From contig JAGLED010000016.1 in assembly GCA_023145215.1 (NCBI GenBank), positions 1 through 53,182 on the forward strand: a stretch of DNA of 53,182 nucleotides, written 5' to 3'. How positions within the stretch are numbered: position 1 is the stretch's first letter; each line of letters starts with the position of its first letter. Under the pieces are notes generated by a model that was not told the origin of the DNA, ran no database searches, and saw only the letters and a list, made by a program, of their open reading frames with translations. The stretch comes from Rhodospirillales bacterium. Its GTDB lineage: Bacteria; Pseudomonadota; Alphaproteobacteria; Rhodospirillales; Casp-alpha2. Below, piece after piece: positions 1-9,840 of the stretch. Position numbers and translations under genes: made by a program.

Positions 1-950
1 TAGTGGGCTTCCATCGGGTCGTTGGTCACGCGCTTCGGGTTCTTGGTGAAGGCCTTCCAGGTCTTGATGAAGGCGGCGTTTTCGGGGCTGTCGACCGACT
101 GGAAGTAGTTCCAGGCGGCAAGGTGACCGACCAGCGGCGTGGTGTCGAGACCGGCGAGTTCTTCTTCGCCGACCGAGAACGCAACGACCGGAATGTCTTC
201 GGCCTTGATGCCCTGGTTGCCCAGCTCTTTGTAGAATGGCACGTTGGCGTCGCCGTTGATGGTTGAGACCACAGCGGTTTTCTTGCCGGCGGAGCCGAAC
301 TTCTTGATGTCGGAGACGATCGTCTGCCAATCGGAGTGACCGAACGGCGTGTAGTTGATCATGATGTCGTCGGCGGCGACGCCTTTGTCCTTGAGGTAGG
401 CTTCAAGGATCTTGTTGGTCGTCCGCGGATAGACGTAGTCGGTACCGGCCAGAACCCAGCGTTTCACGCCTTCGTTCATCAGGTAATCGACGGCCGGAAT
501 CGCCTGCTGGTTCGGCGCGGCGCCGGTGTAGAACACGTTACGCTGGCTTTCTTCGCCTTCATATTGGACCGGGTAGAACAGGATGCTGTTCAGTTCTTCG
601 AACACCGGCAGCACGGATTTGCGGGACACCGACGTCCAGCACCCGAAGACGACGTCGACTTTGTTGACGGAAATCAGCTCACGCGCTTTTTCCGCAAACA
701 GCGGCCAGTTGGACGCCGGGTCGACGACGACCGGCTCGAGCTTCTTGCCGAGCACGCCACCCTTCTTGTTCTGTTCTTCAATCAGCATCAGCATGACGTC
801 TTTCAGCGTGGTTTCGCTGATCGCCATGGTGCCGGAAAGCGAATGAAGAATGCCGACCTTGATGGTTTCGGCCGCGTGGGCCGTCGCGCCCGCGAGCGTG
901 ACGCCCGCGATGGCTGTCGCACCCAGAAGTGTTTTGAGATATGACCTCAT
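1..950 (-). CDS. urtA: Urea ABC transporter substrate-binding protein UrtA (partial, C-terminus beyond window)
   Basis: Periplasmic binding protein that captures urea for the UrtBCDE ABC importer. About 316 codons are present; the 3' end runs off the left edge. The product starts with a Sec signal peptide (MRSYLKTLLGATAIAG, then a probable cleavage after THA near residue 26). It continues with the highly characteristic UrtA stretches VGILHSLSGTMAISE, EQNKKGGVLGKKLEP, VVFGCWTSVSRKSVLP and FYPVQYEGEESQRNVFYTG. These distinguish it from general branched-chain amino-acid binding proteins (LivK). The ATG at 950 has a GAGG ribosome-binding site seven bases upstream. The rest of the urt operon should lie to the left. 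A candidate sigma-54 promoter at 998-1012 suggests nitrogen control, as expected for urea uptake. Confidence in the family is high from sequence; the urea substrate follows from family knowledge. Confidence 0.93.
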   Translation of the reverse strand, partial: MRSYLKTLLGATAIAGVTLAGATAHAAETIKVGILHSLSGTMAISETTLKDVMLMLIEEQNKKGGVLGKKLEPVVVDPASNWPLFAEKARELISVNKVDVVFGCWTSVSRKSVLPVFEELNSILFYPVQYEGEESQRNVFYTGAAPNQQAIPAVDYLMNEGVKRWVLAGTDYVYPRTTNKILEAYLKDKGVAADDIMINYTPFGHSDWQTIVSDIKKFGSAGKKTAVVSTINGDANVPFYKELGNQGIKAEDIPVVAFSVGEEELAGLDTTPLVGHLAAWNYFQSVDSPENAAFIKTWKAFTKNPKRVTNDPMEAH

Positions 951-997
951 AATTGTCCTCTCCCCATAGGGTTGTTGTTGCACTGCACCCGGGTATC

Positions 998-1012
998 GCA
1001 AGAACGGGGCCA
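998..1012 (-). promoter_or_regulatory. Candidate sigma-54 promoter of urtA
   Basis: Read on the minus strand the segment is TGGCCCCGTTCTTGC. It has the obligatory GG and GC doublets exactly ten bases apart and fits TGGCAC-N5-TTGC with one mismatch. Transcription would start near 986, about 36 bases before the urtA ATG. A nearly identical element lies upstream of amtB (39499-39513). Sigma-54/NtrC control of urea uptake is established in many proteobacteria; its use here is inferred. Confidence 0.6.
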
Positions 1013-1138
1013 TTTGCGTGGGAGAGGTTCTGAAAAAGTGGATGAATTTCCTAAGCCGCTGGACTCACGTCATGAATCGTAATGGGGAACGATCCGCGGA
1101 GGCGCGGCGCGGGGCACGGCCGTGCGCTCATCATGGTG

Positions 1139-1174
1139 ATATTTTAATCAAATAAGGTAATATGATTAAAATAT
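1139..1174. repeat. Perfect AT-rich 12-bp inverted repeat, possible operator
   Basis: The arms ATATTTTAATCA (1139-1150) and TGATTAAAATAT (1163-1174) are perfect inverted copies separated by 12 bases (AATAAGGTAATA). The block is strikingly AT-rich for this GC-rich DNA. It lies between the 3' end of the acyl-CoA dehydrogenase gene (1233) and the urtA promoter. It has no GC stem and no T-run, so it does not look like an intrinsic terminator. A binding site for an unidentified regulator is more likely. The rest of 951-1232 shows only the sigma-54 element. Confidence 0.6.
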
Positions 1175-1232
1175 AGTCAGTTATATGACGCATCTGTGGG
1201 GTTTGTGGCGCTGACACGAAACCGGCTGCACT

Positions 1233-2456
1233 TCAGTCGCTATAGATCCAGCGCGGGCTTTGTTTCTTGAGTTCCATCTTGGCGAGCGACGTGCGGTGTA
1301 CTTCGTCCGGCCCGTCAGCAAGCCGCAGGCTGCGTGTCTTGGCCCATGCATAGGCGAGGCCGAAGTCCTCAGACACGCCGCCGCCGCCGTGTACCTGAAT
1401 GGCGCGGTCGATGACATCGCAGGCCATCTGCGGGGCGATCACCTTGATCATGGCGATTTCGGAACGTGCCACCTTGTTGCCGACCGTATCCATCATGTAG
1501 GCGGCTTTGAGGGTCAGCAGCCGGGCCTGTTCGATTTCGATCCGAGACCGCGAGATCGCGTCCATGACGACGCCTTGCTCGGACAAGGGTTTGCCGAAAG
1601 CGACGCGCTTCTTGGCGCGTGCGCACATGGCTTCGAGTGAGCGTTCGGCGACACCGATCAAGCGCATGCAGTGGTGAATCCGCCCCGGGCCCAGACGGCC
1701 CTGCGCAATCTCGAAACCGCGGCCTTCGCCTAGGATCATGTTGGATGCCGGGACGCGCACGTTATCGAAATCGACCTCGAAATGGCCGTGCGGCGCATGG
1801 TCATAACCGAACACGGTCAGCGGGCGGATCAGTTTCACGCCCGGCGTGTCGCGAGGCACGAGGATCATCGACTGCTGGCGGTATTTCTCGGCGTCGGGAT
1901 CGGATTTCCCCATGAAGATGAAAATCTCGCAGCGATGATCGCCTGCTCCCGACGTCCACCACTTGCGGCCGTTGAGAACATATTCGTCCCCGTCGCGCTC
2001 AATACGGGACTGGATGTTGGTGGCGTCCGAAGACGCCACGTCCGGTTCCGTCATCGCAAACGCCGAGCGGATCTCCCCGTCCAGCAGCGGTTTCAGCCAG
2101 CGTTCCTTCTGTTCGTCGGTCCCGTACCTCACGAGCACTTCCATATTCCCGGTGTCGGGGGCGGCGCAGTTGAAGACTTCCGGTCCGATCGGGGAGCGGC
2201 CCATGATTTCGCACAACGGCGCGTATTCAAGGTTTGTCAGCCCGGCGCCGTACTCAGTTTCCGGGAGAAACAGGTTCCAAAGCCCGGCTTTCTTGGCCTT
2301 CGCTTTCAGCTCTTCCATCACCGGTGGGGTCGACCAGCGGTCGCCGGCCTCGAGCTGTTCGTGAAAGACCTTCTCGTTCGGATAGACGTGCTCGTCCATG
2401 AAGGCCATCAACTGGCTGCGGAGTTGTTCGGTGCGTTCTGAAAAATCGAAGTTCAT
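1233..2456 (-). CDS. ACAD11-type acyl-CoA dehydrogenase family protein
   Basis: FAD-dependent acyl-CoA dehydrogenase-fold protein of 407 residues. It carries the family's flavin and acyl-CoA motifs ([35 protein letters not shown]). The C-terminal half resembles mammalian ACAD11 and bacterial Lva[21 protein letters not shown] and [10 protein letters not shown]. Where ordinary short/medium-chain enzymes have the catalytic Glu in RLYEGTSQ (present in the other dehydrogenase of this window, E364), this protein has RLADGPDE, so Asp381 replaces Glu. LvaC-type enzymes convert 4-phosphoacyl-CoA to 2-enoyl-CoA. The nearby kinase (5982) and SDR (7044) complete that set, so the same role is inferred. 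It is transcribed divergently from the beta-oxidation genes at 2667, across a 210-bp region holding a candidate IclR site. Confidence 0.85.
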   Translation of the reverse strand: MNFDFSERTEQLRSQLMAFMDEHVYPNEKVFHEQLEAGDRWSTPPVMEELKAKAKKAGLWNLFLPETEYGAGLTNLEYAPLCEIMGRSPIGPEVFNCAAPDTGNMEVLVRYGTDEQKERWLKPLLDGEIRSAFAMTEPDVASSDATNIQSRIERDGDEYVLNGRKWWTSGAGDHRCEIFIFMGKSDPDAEKYRQQSMILVPRDTPGVKLIRPLTVFGYDHAPHGHFEVDFDNVRVPASNMILGEGRGFEIAQGRLGPGRIHHCMRLIGVAERSLEAMCARAKKRVAFGKPLSEQGVVMDAISRSRIEIEQARLLTLKAAYMMDTVGNKVARSEIAMIKVIAPQMACDVIDRAIQVHGGGGVSEDFGLAYAWAKTRSLRLADGPDEVHRTSLAKMELKKQSPRWIYSD

Positions 2457-2625
2457 GGTCTCTCTGCCGTTCGGACGGTTGATCTTATGGCGCAGTTTGC
2501 CGGACTTTCACGCGATGTGCAGCCCCGTTTGCCGGGGGCTGGCCAATCGCCTCTGGATGGGCGAAAACAGCGGCCTCAGGGCTCGCCCGGACTGGACAAC
2601 CCCGAAGCCTCGCATCATACTGCCG

Positions 2626-2640
2626 TTTCGCAGTGCAAAA
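2626..2640 (+). promoter_or_regulatory. Candidate IclR operator (site A)
   Basis: TTTCGCAGTGCAAAA, a near-palindrome matching four other sites in this window (11048, 14125, 14233, 17024). It ends 26 bases before the ATG at 2667, in the divergent region between the ACAD11-type gene and the beta-oxidation genes. Binding by the IclR protein at 13310-14110 is inferred from recurrence and position. Confidence 0.55.
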
Positions 2641-2666
2641 GCAAGTTTCAAAAATAGGAACATCCA

Positions 2667-4769
2667 ATGACTGGTCCCGTCGACTATGAAATCCATGGTG
2701 CTGTCGCGCTGATCGCGCTTAACAACCCGCCGGTGAACGCGCTGGGGATCGCGGTCCGGGAGGGCATCGCCGCGGCCATCGACAAGGCGGAAGCCGACGA
2801 CAATGTGAAATGCATCGTGCTCGCCGGGCGCAACCGGTGTTTCTGCGGTGGCGCCGACATCACCGAGTTCGGCAAGCCCCGCAAAGAGCCGTCGCTGTCG
2901 GTGCTGATCAACAGATTGGAAGCCAGCGAAAAACCCGTCGTCGTTGCCATACACGGGACCGCTGTCGGCGGGGGGTGCGAAATCTCGCTCGGCTGTCACT
3001 ACCGGGTCGGTGACAAAACGGCACGTTTCGGGCTTCCTGAGATCAACCTGGGGCTCCTGCCGGGCGCAGGTGGCACGCAAAGGTTGCCGCGTCTGATCGG
3101 GATTGCGCCGGCGCTCGATATTATTCTGGGCGGTGAGTACGTGGACGCCGAAAAGGCGCTGGAACTCGGTTTCCTCGACGCCATCGTGCCGGGCGATCTG
3201 ATCGCGGGCGCGATCGATTTCGCGAACGGGTTGATCAGGGACGGCAAGGGGCCGCGCCGAACCGCGGAAATGGAGATCGAGAAAGAGGGCGCCCAGGCAA
3301 CGCTCGATGAATACAAAAAGAAGATCGCCAAGCGTTCGCGCGGCCTGATCGCACCGGCGCGCTGCATCGAGGCGGTCGAAGCCGCGATGAGTATCAGCGT
3401 CGCCGAAGGCATGAAGCTGGAGCGCAAGAACTTCGACGAACTCGTCCAGTCGGATCAGTCCAAGGCGCAGCGGCATCTGTTCTTCGCCGAACGCCAGGCC
3501 CATAAACTGCCGGGTGTCGACAAGGATACCGAACTTCGCAAGATCGAGCAGGTCGCGGTCATCGGCTGCGGCACGATGGGGCGCGGGATCGCCATGAGCT
3601 TCGCCAGCGCCGGGTTCGCGGTGACGGTATTGGAACAGAGCCACGATGCGCTGGACAACGGCCTCGCGGCGGCGAAGAAGACGTACGAGGGCAGCGTCAA
3701 GCGCGGCCGAATAACGCAGGAAGAAGCGGATGCCTGCATGGCGCGTTTCACGGGCACCGTCGATTACGCCGATCTGAAAGACGCGGATATCGTCATCGAA
3801 GCCGTGTTCGAGGACATGACGATCAAGAAGCAGGTGTTCGGGCAGCTGGATGCCGTCTGTAAACCGGGCGCGATCCTGGCGACCAACACGTCGTCGTTGG
3901 ACGTGGACGAGATCGCAAATGCCACCAGCCGCCCCGCGGACGTCGTCGGCACGCACTTCTTCTCGCCCGCCAACATCATGAAGCTGATGGAGAACGTGCG
4001 CGGTAAAGCGACCTCGCCCGAGGTCCAGGCGACGGTCATGAAGCTGTCGAAGGATATCGGCAAGGTGGGGGTGATGGTCGGGGTTTGCGATGGCTTCGTC
4101 GGCAACCGGATGCTCTACCGCTACCGCTCTCAGGCGGAATTTCTGCTGGAAGAAGGCGCGCTCCCGGAACAGATCGACAAGGTCATCTACGATTTCGGCT
4201 TCCCGATGGGGCCGTTCGCCATGGGCGACCTGGCGGGTCTCGATGTCGGCTACATGGTGCGCAAGCACCGCCGCGAGAACTTCCCGACCAACGACCGCTA
4301 TTCGTCGACCATCGCCGACCGTATCGTCGAGATGGGCCGCCACGGGCAAAAGAACGGCATGGGCTGGTACAAGTATGCAGAAGGCGGCCGCACTCCCGAA
4401 CCCGATCCCGAGATCGCCAAGCTGGTCGAGAGCGTGTCCGCGGAAATGGGCATCACGCGCCGAGACGTGACGGACCGGGAAATCATGGAACGTTGCATGT
4501 ACACCCTGATTAATGAGGGTGCGAAGATTCTCGAAGAAGGGATCGCGACGCGGCCCAGTGACATCGACCTGGTCTGGGTGCACGGTTACGGCTATCCCAT
4601 CGGCAAGGGAGGCCCCATGTTCTTTGCAGACCTGACCGGGGTCGATAAAATCCATGAGACCATGAAGCGGCTGCACGACGCGCACGGCGACCTGCTGCGC
4701 CCGGCAGCGCTGCTGGAGGAACTGGCGATGTCCGGCAAGTCCTTTGCCGACTATCAATCGAAGAAATAA
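2667..4769 (+). CDS. Bifunctional enoyl-CoA hydratase / 3-hydroxyacyl-CoA dehydrogenase
   Basis: Two-step beta-oxidation enzyme of 700 residues, domain order as in FadB/FadJ and peroxisomal EHHADH. The N-terminal crotonase domain (about 1-190) has the two catalytic acids in GGGCE (E105) and FGLPEINLG (E125). The NAD-binding dehydrogenase domain begins near 295 with [10 protein letters not shown] (glycine motif 300-305) and has the catalytic His430/Glu442 pair in [15 protein letters not shown]. It hydrates 2-enoyl-CoA and oxidises the resulting 3-hydroxyacyl-CoA with NAD. The thiolase gene starts 22 bases after its stop and the kinase gene follows, so the three form an operon, with a candidate IclR site just upstream. 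Because it lacks a thiolase partner domain, the separate thiolase is the expected next step. fadJ-like, but orthology is not claimed. Confidence 0.93.
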   Translation: MTGPVDYEIHGAVALIALNNPPVNALGIAVREGIAAAIDKAEADDNVKCIVLAGRNRCFCGGADITEFGKPRKEPSLSVLINRLEASEKPVVVAIHGTAVGGGCEISLGCHYRVGDKTARFGLPEINLGLLPGAGGTQRLPRLIGIAPALDIILGGEYVDAEKALELGFLDAIVPGDLIAGAIDFANGLIRDGKGPRRTAEMEIEKEGAQATLDEYKKKIAKRSRGLIAPARCIEAVEAAMSISVAEGMKLERKNFDELVQSDQSKAQRHLFFAERQAHKLPGVDKDTELRKIEQVAVIGCGTMGRGIAMSFASAGFAVTVLEQSHDALDNGLAAAKKTYEGSVKRGRITQEEADACMARFTGTVDYADLKDADIVIEAVFEDMTIKKQVFGQLDAVCKPGAILATNTSSLDVDEIANATSRPADVVGTHFFSPANIMKLMENVRGKATSPEVQATVMKLSKDIGKVGVMVGVCDGFVGNRMLYRYRSQAEFLLEEGALPEQIDKVIYDFGFPMGPFAMGDLAGLDVGYMVRKHRRENFPTNDRYSSTIADRIVEMGRHGQKNGMGWYKYAEGGRTPEPDPEIAKLVESVSAEMGITRRDVTDREIMERCMYTLINEGAKILEEGIATRPSDIDLVWVHGYGYPIGKGGPMFFADLTGVDKIHETMKRLHDAHGDLLRPAALLEELAMSGKSFADYQSKK

Positions 4770-4791
4770 CCGAAGCTTAGAGGAAGAACAC

Positions 4792-5973
4792 ATGACCGAA
4801 GCCGTCATCGTATCCACGGCCCGCACGCCCATCGGCAAAGCCTATCGGGGCGCATTCAACAAGACCCACGGCGCCGTGATGCAGGCGCACTGCATCGAAG
4901 CCGCCGTCGAGCGCGCCGGTGTCGACCCGGAAGAGATCGAGGACGTGATCATCGGTTGCGGCTATCCCGAGGGCGCCACGGGCAAGAACATCGCGCGGCT
5001 GGCCGCCTACCGCGCCGGTCTGCCGGTGACGACGTCGGGGACGACCGTCAACCGGTTCTGCTCGTCGGGGCTGCAGGCCATCGCCATGGCGGCGCAGCGG
5101 GTCATCGTCGACAAGGTGCCGGTGATGGTCGCGGGCGGCGTCGAGAGCGTCAGCCTCGTGCAGCCGTACCTCAACCGTCATTACTTCGAAGAAGAATGGC
5201 TGATGGAGCATAAACCCGAACTGTGGATGGCGATGATCGATACCGCCGATCTGGTCGCCAAGCGCTATGGGGTCAGCCGCGAGGCGCAGGACGAATACGG
5301 TCTGCAAAGCCAGCAGCGCTGCGCCATCGCCCAGCAGGCGGGGTATTTCGACGACGAGATCGTGCCGATCACCACCGTCAAGGAAGTCAAGAACAAGGAA
5401 ACCGGTGAAGTTTCCGAGCAGGAAGTGACGCTGGAGCGGGACGAGGGCAACCGCCCCGACACCAACATCGAAGGTTTGCAGAAACTGCAGCCGGTGATGG
5501 GCGAGGGCAACTTCATCACGGCGGGCAACGCCAGCCAGTTGTCGGATGGTGCGTCGGCGTGCGTCGTCATGGACGCCAAGGAAGCGGAAAAACGCGGGCT
5601 AGAGCCGCTTGGGATTTTCAAGGGCTTCACCGTCGCCGGTTGCGAGCCGGACGAGATGGGGATCGGCCCGGTGTTCGCCGTACCGCGCCTGCTTGAACGT
5701 TTCGGGATGAAGATGGACGACATCGATCTTTGGGAACTGAACGAAGCGTTCGCATCACAGGTGCTCTACTGTCGCGACAAGCTCGGCATTCCCAACGACA
5801 AGCTTAACGTCAACGGCGGCTCCATCGCCATCGGCCATCCGTTCGGCATGACCGGCGCGCGTTTGGCCGGTCACATCCTGATCGAAGGCAAGCGTCGCGG
5901 CGCCAAGAACGTGGTCGTGACCATGTGCGTCGGCGGCGGCATGGGCGCGGCGGGTCTGTTCGAAGTCGTCTGA
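4792..5973 (+). CDS. Acetyl-CoA acyltransferase (thiolase)
   Basis: Degradative thiolase of 393 residues that cleaves 3-ketoacyl-CoA with CoA to acetyl-CoA and a shortened acyl-CoA. The nucleophile is Cys90 in [13 protein letters not shown]. The active-site His349 is in [13 protein letters not shown] and the second Cys379 in [10 protein letters not shown]. The ATG at 4792 is chosen because an AGAGGAAG ribosome-binding site precedes it; an upstream in-frame TTG would overlap the previous gene. It sits between the bifunctional hydratase/dehydrogenase and the APH-type kinase and is likely co-transcribed with both. The substrate chain length cannot be read from sequence. Confidence 0.93.
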   Translation: MTEAVIVSTARTPIGKAYRGAFNKTHGAVMQAHCIEAAVERAGVDPEEIEDVIIGCGYPEGATGKNIARLAAYRAGLPVTTSGTTVNRFCSSGLQAIAMAAQRVIVDKVPVMVAGGVESVSLVQPYLNRHYFEEEWLMEHKPELWMAMIDTADLVAKRYGVSREAQDEYGLQSQQRCAIAQQAGYFDDEIVPITTVKEVKNKETGEVSEQEVTLERDEGNRPDTNIEGLQKLQPVMGEGNFITAGNASQLSDGASACVVMDAKEAEKRGLEPLGIFKGFTVAGCEPDEMGIGPVFAVPRLLERFGMKMDDIDLWELNEAFASQVLYCRDKLGIPNDKLNVNGGSIAIGHPFGMTGARLAGHILIEGKRRGAKNVVVTMCVGGGMGAAGLFEVV

Positions 5974-5981
5974 GGCGGGCC

Positions 5982-7040
5982 ATGGCTCTACCTGACCGTG
6001 AGGTGATCGAAATCAGGCCGGACGAGCGGCTCGATACGTCGCGGCTTGAACCCTGGTTGCGCGATCACCTGCCCGAAACGGAAGGGGCGTTTTTGCTGGC
6101 CCAGTTCGGCGGCGGACACGCCAACCTGACTTATTTGGTGAGGTTCGGAGACGCGGAGTATGTGCTCCGCCGTCCGCCGCTAGGGCCGGTCGCTCCGTCG
6201 GCGCACGACATGAAGCGCGAGCACCGGGTGCTGAAGGACCTCTGGAAGGCTTTTCCGTTAGCGCCCAGAAGCTACGCCGTTTGCGAAGACGAACAGATCA
6301 TCGGCGCGCCGTTTCATGTGCTCGAACGGCGCAACGGCATCGTGGTCAGGCGTGAATTGCCCGATGACCGCGACTGGCCGGAAGACCTGTTGCGCCGAAT
6401 GGGTGAGATGCTCATCGACACGCTGTCGGCGCTGCACAGGGTCGATCCGGCGGACGCGGGTTTGGGCGATCTCGGGCGCCCGGACGGGTTCATCGAACGC
6501 CAGTTAACTGGTTGGACCAAGCGCTGGCGGGCCGCCGTCCACGAAGACAATCCGATTATGGACAGCGTTATCAACTGGCTGCATGAACGTATCCCCGAAA
6601 GTCAGCGCGCGACGTTGCTGCATAACGACTTCAAGCTGGACAACACCTTGTTGGACGCCGACGACCCGGCGATCCCGCGTGCGGTACTGGACTGGGACAT
6701 GTGCACGCGGGGAGATCCCCTCTCCGATCTCGGCTACGTGCTGACGTTCTGGGGACAGGCCGACGACGATCCTAAATGGATCTTGGGGGCCTCCATGCCG
6801 ACCTGGAATAAAGGCTTCCCGACACGGGCCCACGTGATCGAACGTTATGCGTCTAAGACCGGCCTCGATTGCACGGATGTGCATTGGTATCAGGTGTTCG
6901 GCGTCTTCAAGATCGCCGTCATCTTGCAGCAGATTTACATTCGCTATCTGCGCGGCCAGACCCAGGACGAACGGTTCGCGATCTTCGGGGACCGCATCGC
7001 CGGTCTCACCGATAAGGGTCGTGTCCTCGCCGGACTTTGA
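5982..7040 (+). CDS. ACAD10/11-type kinase domain protein (APH fold), candidate 4-hydroxyacyl-CoA kinase
   Basis: A 352-residue protein-kinase-like phosphotransferase. The N-terminal lobe has QFGGGHANLTYLV (41-53) and the ATP-lysine-region motif YVLRRPP (60-66). The catalytic loop is LLHNDFKLDN (Asp216, Asn221) and the metal-binding segment is VLDWDMCTRGDPLSDLGY (Asp237/Asp239). These match the APH domain of mammalian ACAD10/ACAD11 and bacterial LvaA rather than aminoglycoside resistance enzymes. LvaA phosphorylates the 4-hydroxyl of 4-hydroxyvaleryl-CoA (established in Pseudomonas putida), and ACAD10/11 have been linked to 4-hydroxyacid breakdown. The gene starts eight bases after the thiolase stop with a GAGGCGGG ribosome-binding site. 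Its product and the ACAD11-type dehydrogenase (1233) correspond to the two halves of mammalian ACAD11. The substrate is inferred. Confidence 0.82.
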   Translation: MALPDREVIEIRPDERLDTSRLEPWLRDHLPETEGAFLLAQFGGGHANLTYLVRFGDAEYVLRRPPLGPVAPSAHDMKREHRVLKDLWKAFPLAPRSYAVCEDEQIIGAPFHVLERRNGIVVRRELPDDRDWPEDLLRRMGEMLIDTLSALHRVDPADAGLGDLGRPDGFIERQLTGWTKRWRAAVHEDNPIMDSVINWLHERIPESQRATLLHNDFKLDNTLLDADDPAIPRAVLDWDMCTRGDPLSDLGYVLTFWGQADDDPKWILGASMPTWNKGFPTRAHVIERYASKTGLDCTDVHWYQVFGVFKIAVILQQIYIRYLRGQTQDERFAIFGDRIAGLTDKGRVLAGL

Positions 7041-7043
7041 TTA

Positions 7044-7829
7044 TCAGCTATAGCGGCTGGAGCCGATGGTGCTGCCGCCGTCGACAACGAGCGTGTGGCC
7101 GTTGACGAAGCTGCCCGCTTTCGACGCCAGGAACAGCGCCGCGCCGGCGATGTCTTCGGGCTCGCCCAGTCTGCCGATGGGGTAGGCGGCCAATGCGCGC
7201 TTGGTCTGCTCCGGATCTTCCCAGAGCGCGCGTGCGAAATCGGTTTTGACGAGACCGGGTGCGATGCAATTTGACCGGATGTTCGACGGCCCCCACTCGA
7301 CGGCGAGGTTTCGGGCGAGCTGCATGTCGGCGGCCTTTGAAATACCGTAGGCGCCAAGGTTCTCGCTCCCCTTCAGGCCGCCGATGCTTGAGACGATGAT
7401 CACCGCCCCTTCCTTGCGCTCCGCCATTTGCGGGATGACCAAATTGCAGAGCCACAGGTTGGAGCCGATGTTGACGTCCATGATCTTGTCGTAGGCTTCC
7501 TGGGTGATGCCGGAGAGCGGTCCGAAATACGGGTTCACGGCGGCGTTGCAGACAAGGATGTCGATCTTTTTCCATGCCGCCATGGTCGCATCGACCAACG
7601 CCTTCAGTTGATCTTTCTCGGAGATGTTGCAGGGGATCGGCAGCACCTCGCCGCCGGCTTCGCGGATTTCGGCGGCGGTCTCCTCGCAGCGTTCTGGTTT
7701 GCGGCTTGAGACGACGACCTTGGCGCCCGCGCTCGCGAATGTCTTGGCGATTTCCTTGCCGATGCCCTTGGTCGATCCGGTGATCAGGGCAACCTTGCCC
7801 GACAAGTCGAATAGGTCCTGCGCGCTCAA
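7044..7829 (-). CDS. Short-chain dehydrogenase/reductase
   Basis: Classical SDR of 261 residues with the cofactor motif TGSTKGIG (17-24), NAA in place of NNAG at 95-97, catalytic Ser148 in VSSIGG and Tyr161/Lys165 in YGISK. It would oxidise or reduce a keto/hydroxy group with NAD(P). It starts at TTG (7829), supported by a strong GGAGGG seven bases upstream; no better ATG exists. It follows the TRAP permease gene by 13 bases in the same operon, tail-to-tail with the kinase gene (three-base gap). The LvaD step, interconverting 4-keto- and 4-hydroxyacyl-CoA, is done by an SDR, so that role is plausible. Specificity cannot be read from the sequence. Confidence 0.85.
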   Translation of the reverse strand: MSAQDLFDLSGKVALITGSTKGIGKEIAKTFASAGAKVVVSSRKPERCEETAAEIREAGGEVLPIPCNISEKDQLKALVDATMAAWKKIDILVCNAAVNPYFGPLSGITQEAYDKIMDVNIGSNLWLCNLVIPQMAERKEGAVIIVSSIGGLKGSENLGAYGISKAADMQLARNLAVEWGPSNIRSNCIAPGLVKTDFARALWEDPEQTKRALAAYPIGRLGEPEDIAGAALFLASKAGSFVNGHTLVVDGGSTIGSSRYS

Positions 7830-7842
7830 AATTCCCTCCGTC

Positions 7843-9840
7843 TTATTGTTTCTGCGTGGCGCCGTTCTTGAGCATTGTGCTGCCGAGGAAGAACAGCACG
7901 GCGGCGGCGATCAACATGACGACGGAAGCAACCATGCCCTCCATGTTCGTCCACGGCAACAGCCCGCCGCCCGGTGTCGCGAGGCTCATGCCGGCAAACA
8001 CCATCAACGCGCGGACCGGCCATTGCAGGGCGCCGCACTTGCTCAAAGGGCCAATCCCGATCTGATAACCTTGAAGCGCACCGGCGACGAACCAGACGCC
8101 GACGAACGCCGATGCGATGTGGGCGAGGATACTGGTCAATGTCCCCTGCAAAATCAGTGACGGGTTGAGGACGAAAAAGAACGGAATGAAATAGATGATC
8201 GAGCCGAGGCGCATCGCTTCCAGTCCGGTGCGCATCGGTGTCGCCTGCGCCAACGCGGCGGCGGCATAAGCGCCGAGCGCGACTGGCGGTGTGATGAACG
8301 ACAGCATCCCCCAGTAAAGGATGAACAGGTGCACCGCCATCGGCGACAACCCGCCCTGGATCAGCGCCGGTGCGAGCACGACGGCAAGGAAGATATAGGC
8401 CGCCGTCACCGTCATCCCGATGCCCATGATGAAGCTGGTGATGGCCCCCATAACCAATAATGTGAGCGTCGAACCACCGGCCAGGAATACAAGGTCGTTG
8501 ACCAGTGTCCCCGCCATCCCGGTCATCGACAACGCGCCGACGATCAGGCCGACGGCGGCGAGGATGGCGGTCAATTCGGTCAACAGCCGGGCGACGGCGA
8601 TCAGGAAATTCTTTACCTCCGCGATGCCCCAGCGGCCTGACGGGAACACCTGGTTCAGGAACAGCAGCATCGCGGTCGCATAGAACGGCGCCAGCGCTTC
8701 GCGCCTCAGATAAACCAGCATCACGATCAGCATCGCGAACACGAAGACGAAGTACCAGCCCTCACGGATCGTGCTGGAAAGCGACGGCAGTTCGGCTTTC
8801 GGCAGCCCTTTCAGTTTCATGCGCGCGGCGTAGGAATCGATCTGCATGAACAGGCCGAAGAAATAGAGCCCCGACGGCACGATCGCCGCAATGGCGATAT
8901 CGACGTAGGGGACTTCGATAATCGTTGCCATGATGAACGCGGTCGCGCCCATCACCGGCGGCATCAGGACGCCACCCGTCGATGCGCACGCCTCGACGCC
9001 ACCGGCATAGTGCGGCTGGAAACCCGTCCTGCGCATGGCGGGGATGGTCATCACGCCGGTCGTCAGCACGTTGGTGATCACGCTGCCGCTCATTGAGCCC
9101 ATCAGGCCGGATGAGAAGATCGCGACCTTGGCGGCGCCGCCACGCACCCCGCCCAATAATGCGAACGCGAGGTTGAGGAAAAATCGTCCGCCACCCGTAT
9201 GCTGCAGCGCGACGCCGAAAATCAGAAAGCCGATCACAAGTTCGGCGAAGGCGCGCATCGGGATGCCGAGGATGCTCTCGATGCTCATGGTGTGATAGGC
9301 GGCCGTCTCGCCCCAGGTGCTGGCAAGACCGGAGATCGGGCCCGGCATGCTGTCGGCGAACAGGGGATAGGTGGAAATCACGGCGACGATCAGAAAAATC
9401 GCGAACCCGCCGGCGCGGCGCACCGCTTCGAGCGTCAGCGCCCATAATACGTAACTGACATAGATCGCATAGTCGGGCGCGACGAATTCCCAACCCTGGT
9501 CGACGATAACGGTGGAATTCAAAAAGAAGAACAGGCACGTCCCGAACGTGACGGCGCACAGAAGCGCATCGTACCAGGGCACGCCTGTGTCCCGAACCTT
9601 GCCGCTGGCCGGAAAGAAAATGAACGTCAGCGGCAGCAGCAGGCCGAGAATGGCATAGAGGTAGTGGTTCGACAGCCTGATAATGTCGCCGAGCCACTGC
9701 ATGCCGAAGATCAGGCGCACCTGATCGACGGCAAGCACAATGGTGAGGACGGCCGCCACCAGGGCGACCGACCTCCAGAAAAGATTGAGCTGCCGGTGAC
9801 GCTCCGCCGCCGGCTGCTCTTCCTTATCGGTTACTTCCAT
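7843..9840 (-). CDS. TRAP transporter permease, fused DctQ-DctM type (TAXI family partner)
   Basis: A 665-residue, very hydrophobic inner-membrane protein with the small (DctQ) and large (DctM) TRAP subunits in one chain. This is typical of transporters served by TAXI-type binding proteins. Many membrane helices are evident, with DctM hallmarks such as SGSVITNVLTTGVMTIPAM, ASTGGVLMPPVMGATAFIM, GIGMTVTAAYIF and SFITPPVALGAYAAA. It uses an ion gradient to import an organic acid delivered by the adjacent binding protein. Its start overlaps the end of the TAXI gene by ten bases, indicating translational coupling. The SDR gene follows. The operon's position in the IclR-linked cluster suggests it imports the acid degraded by the surrounding enzymes. 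Confidence 0.92.
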   Translation of the reverse strand: MEVTDKEEQPAAERHRQLNLFWRSVALVAAVLTIVLAVDQVRLIFGMQWLGDIIRLSNHYLYAILGLLLPLTFIFFPASGKVRDTGVPWYDALLCAVTFGTCLFFFLNSTVIVDQGWEFVAPDYAIYVSYVLWALTLEAVRRAGGFAIFLIVAVISTYPLFADSMPGPISGLASTWGETAAYHTMSIESILGIPMRAFAELVIGFLIFGVALQHTGGGRFFLNLAFALLGGVRGGAAKVAIFSSGLMGSMSGSVITNVLTTGVMTIPAMRRTGFQPHYAGGVEACASTGGVLMPPVMGATAFIMATIIEVPYVDIAIAAIVPSGLYFFGLFMQIDSYAARMKLKGLPKAELPSLSSTIREGWYFVFVFAMLIVMLVYLRREALAPFYATAMLLFLNQVFPSGRWGIAEVKNFLIAVARLLTELTAILAAVGLIVGALSMTGMAGTLVNDLVFLAGGSTLTLLVMGAITSFIMGIGMTVTAAYIFLAVVLAPALIQGGLSPMAVHLFILYWGMLSFITPPVALGAYAAAALAQATPMRTGLEAMRLGSIIYFIPFFFVLNPSLILQGTLTSILAHIASAFVGVWFVAGALQGYQIGIGPLSKCGALQWPVRALMVFAGMSLATPGGGLLPWTNMEGMVASVVMLIAAAVLFFLGSTMLKNGATQKQ

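Noticed and set aside
1114..1125. NtrC-binding site GCACGGCCGTGC upstream of urtA
   Set aside because: It is a palindrome at an enhancer-like distance, but the half-site spacing is three bases too short for the NtrC consensus (GCAC-N7-GTGC).
2508..4838. A 776-codon open frame on the minus strand
   Set aside because: It lies fully antisense to the clear hydratase/dehydrogenase gene, has Arg/His/Asp-rich composition and no recognisable domain. Long antisense frames are common in GC-rich DNA.
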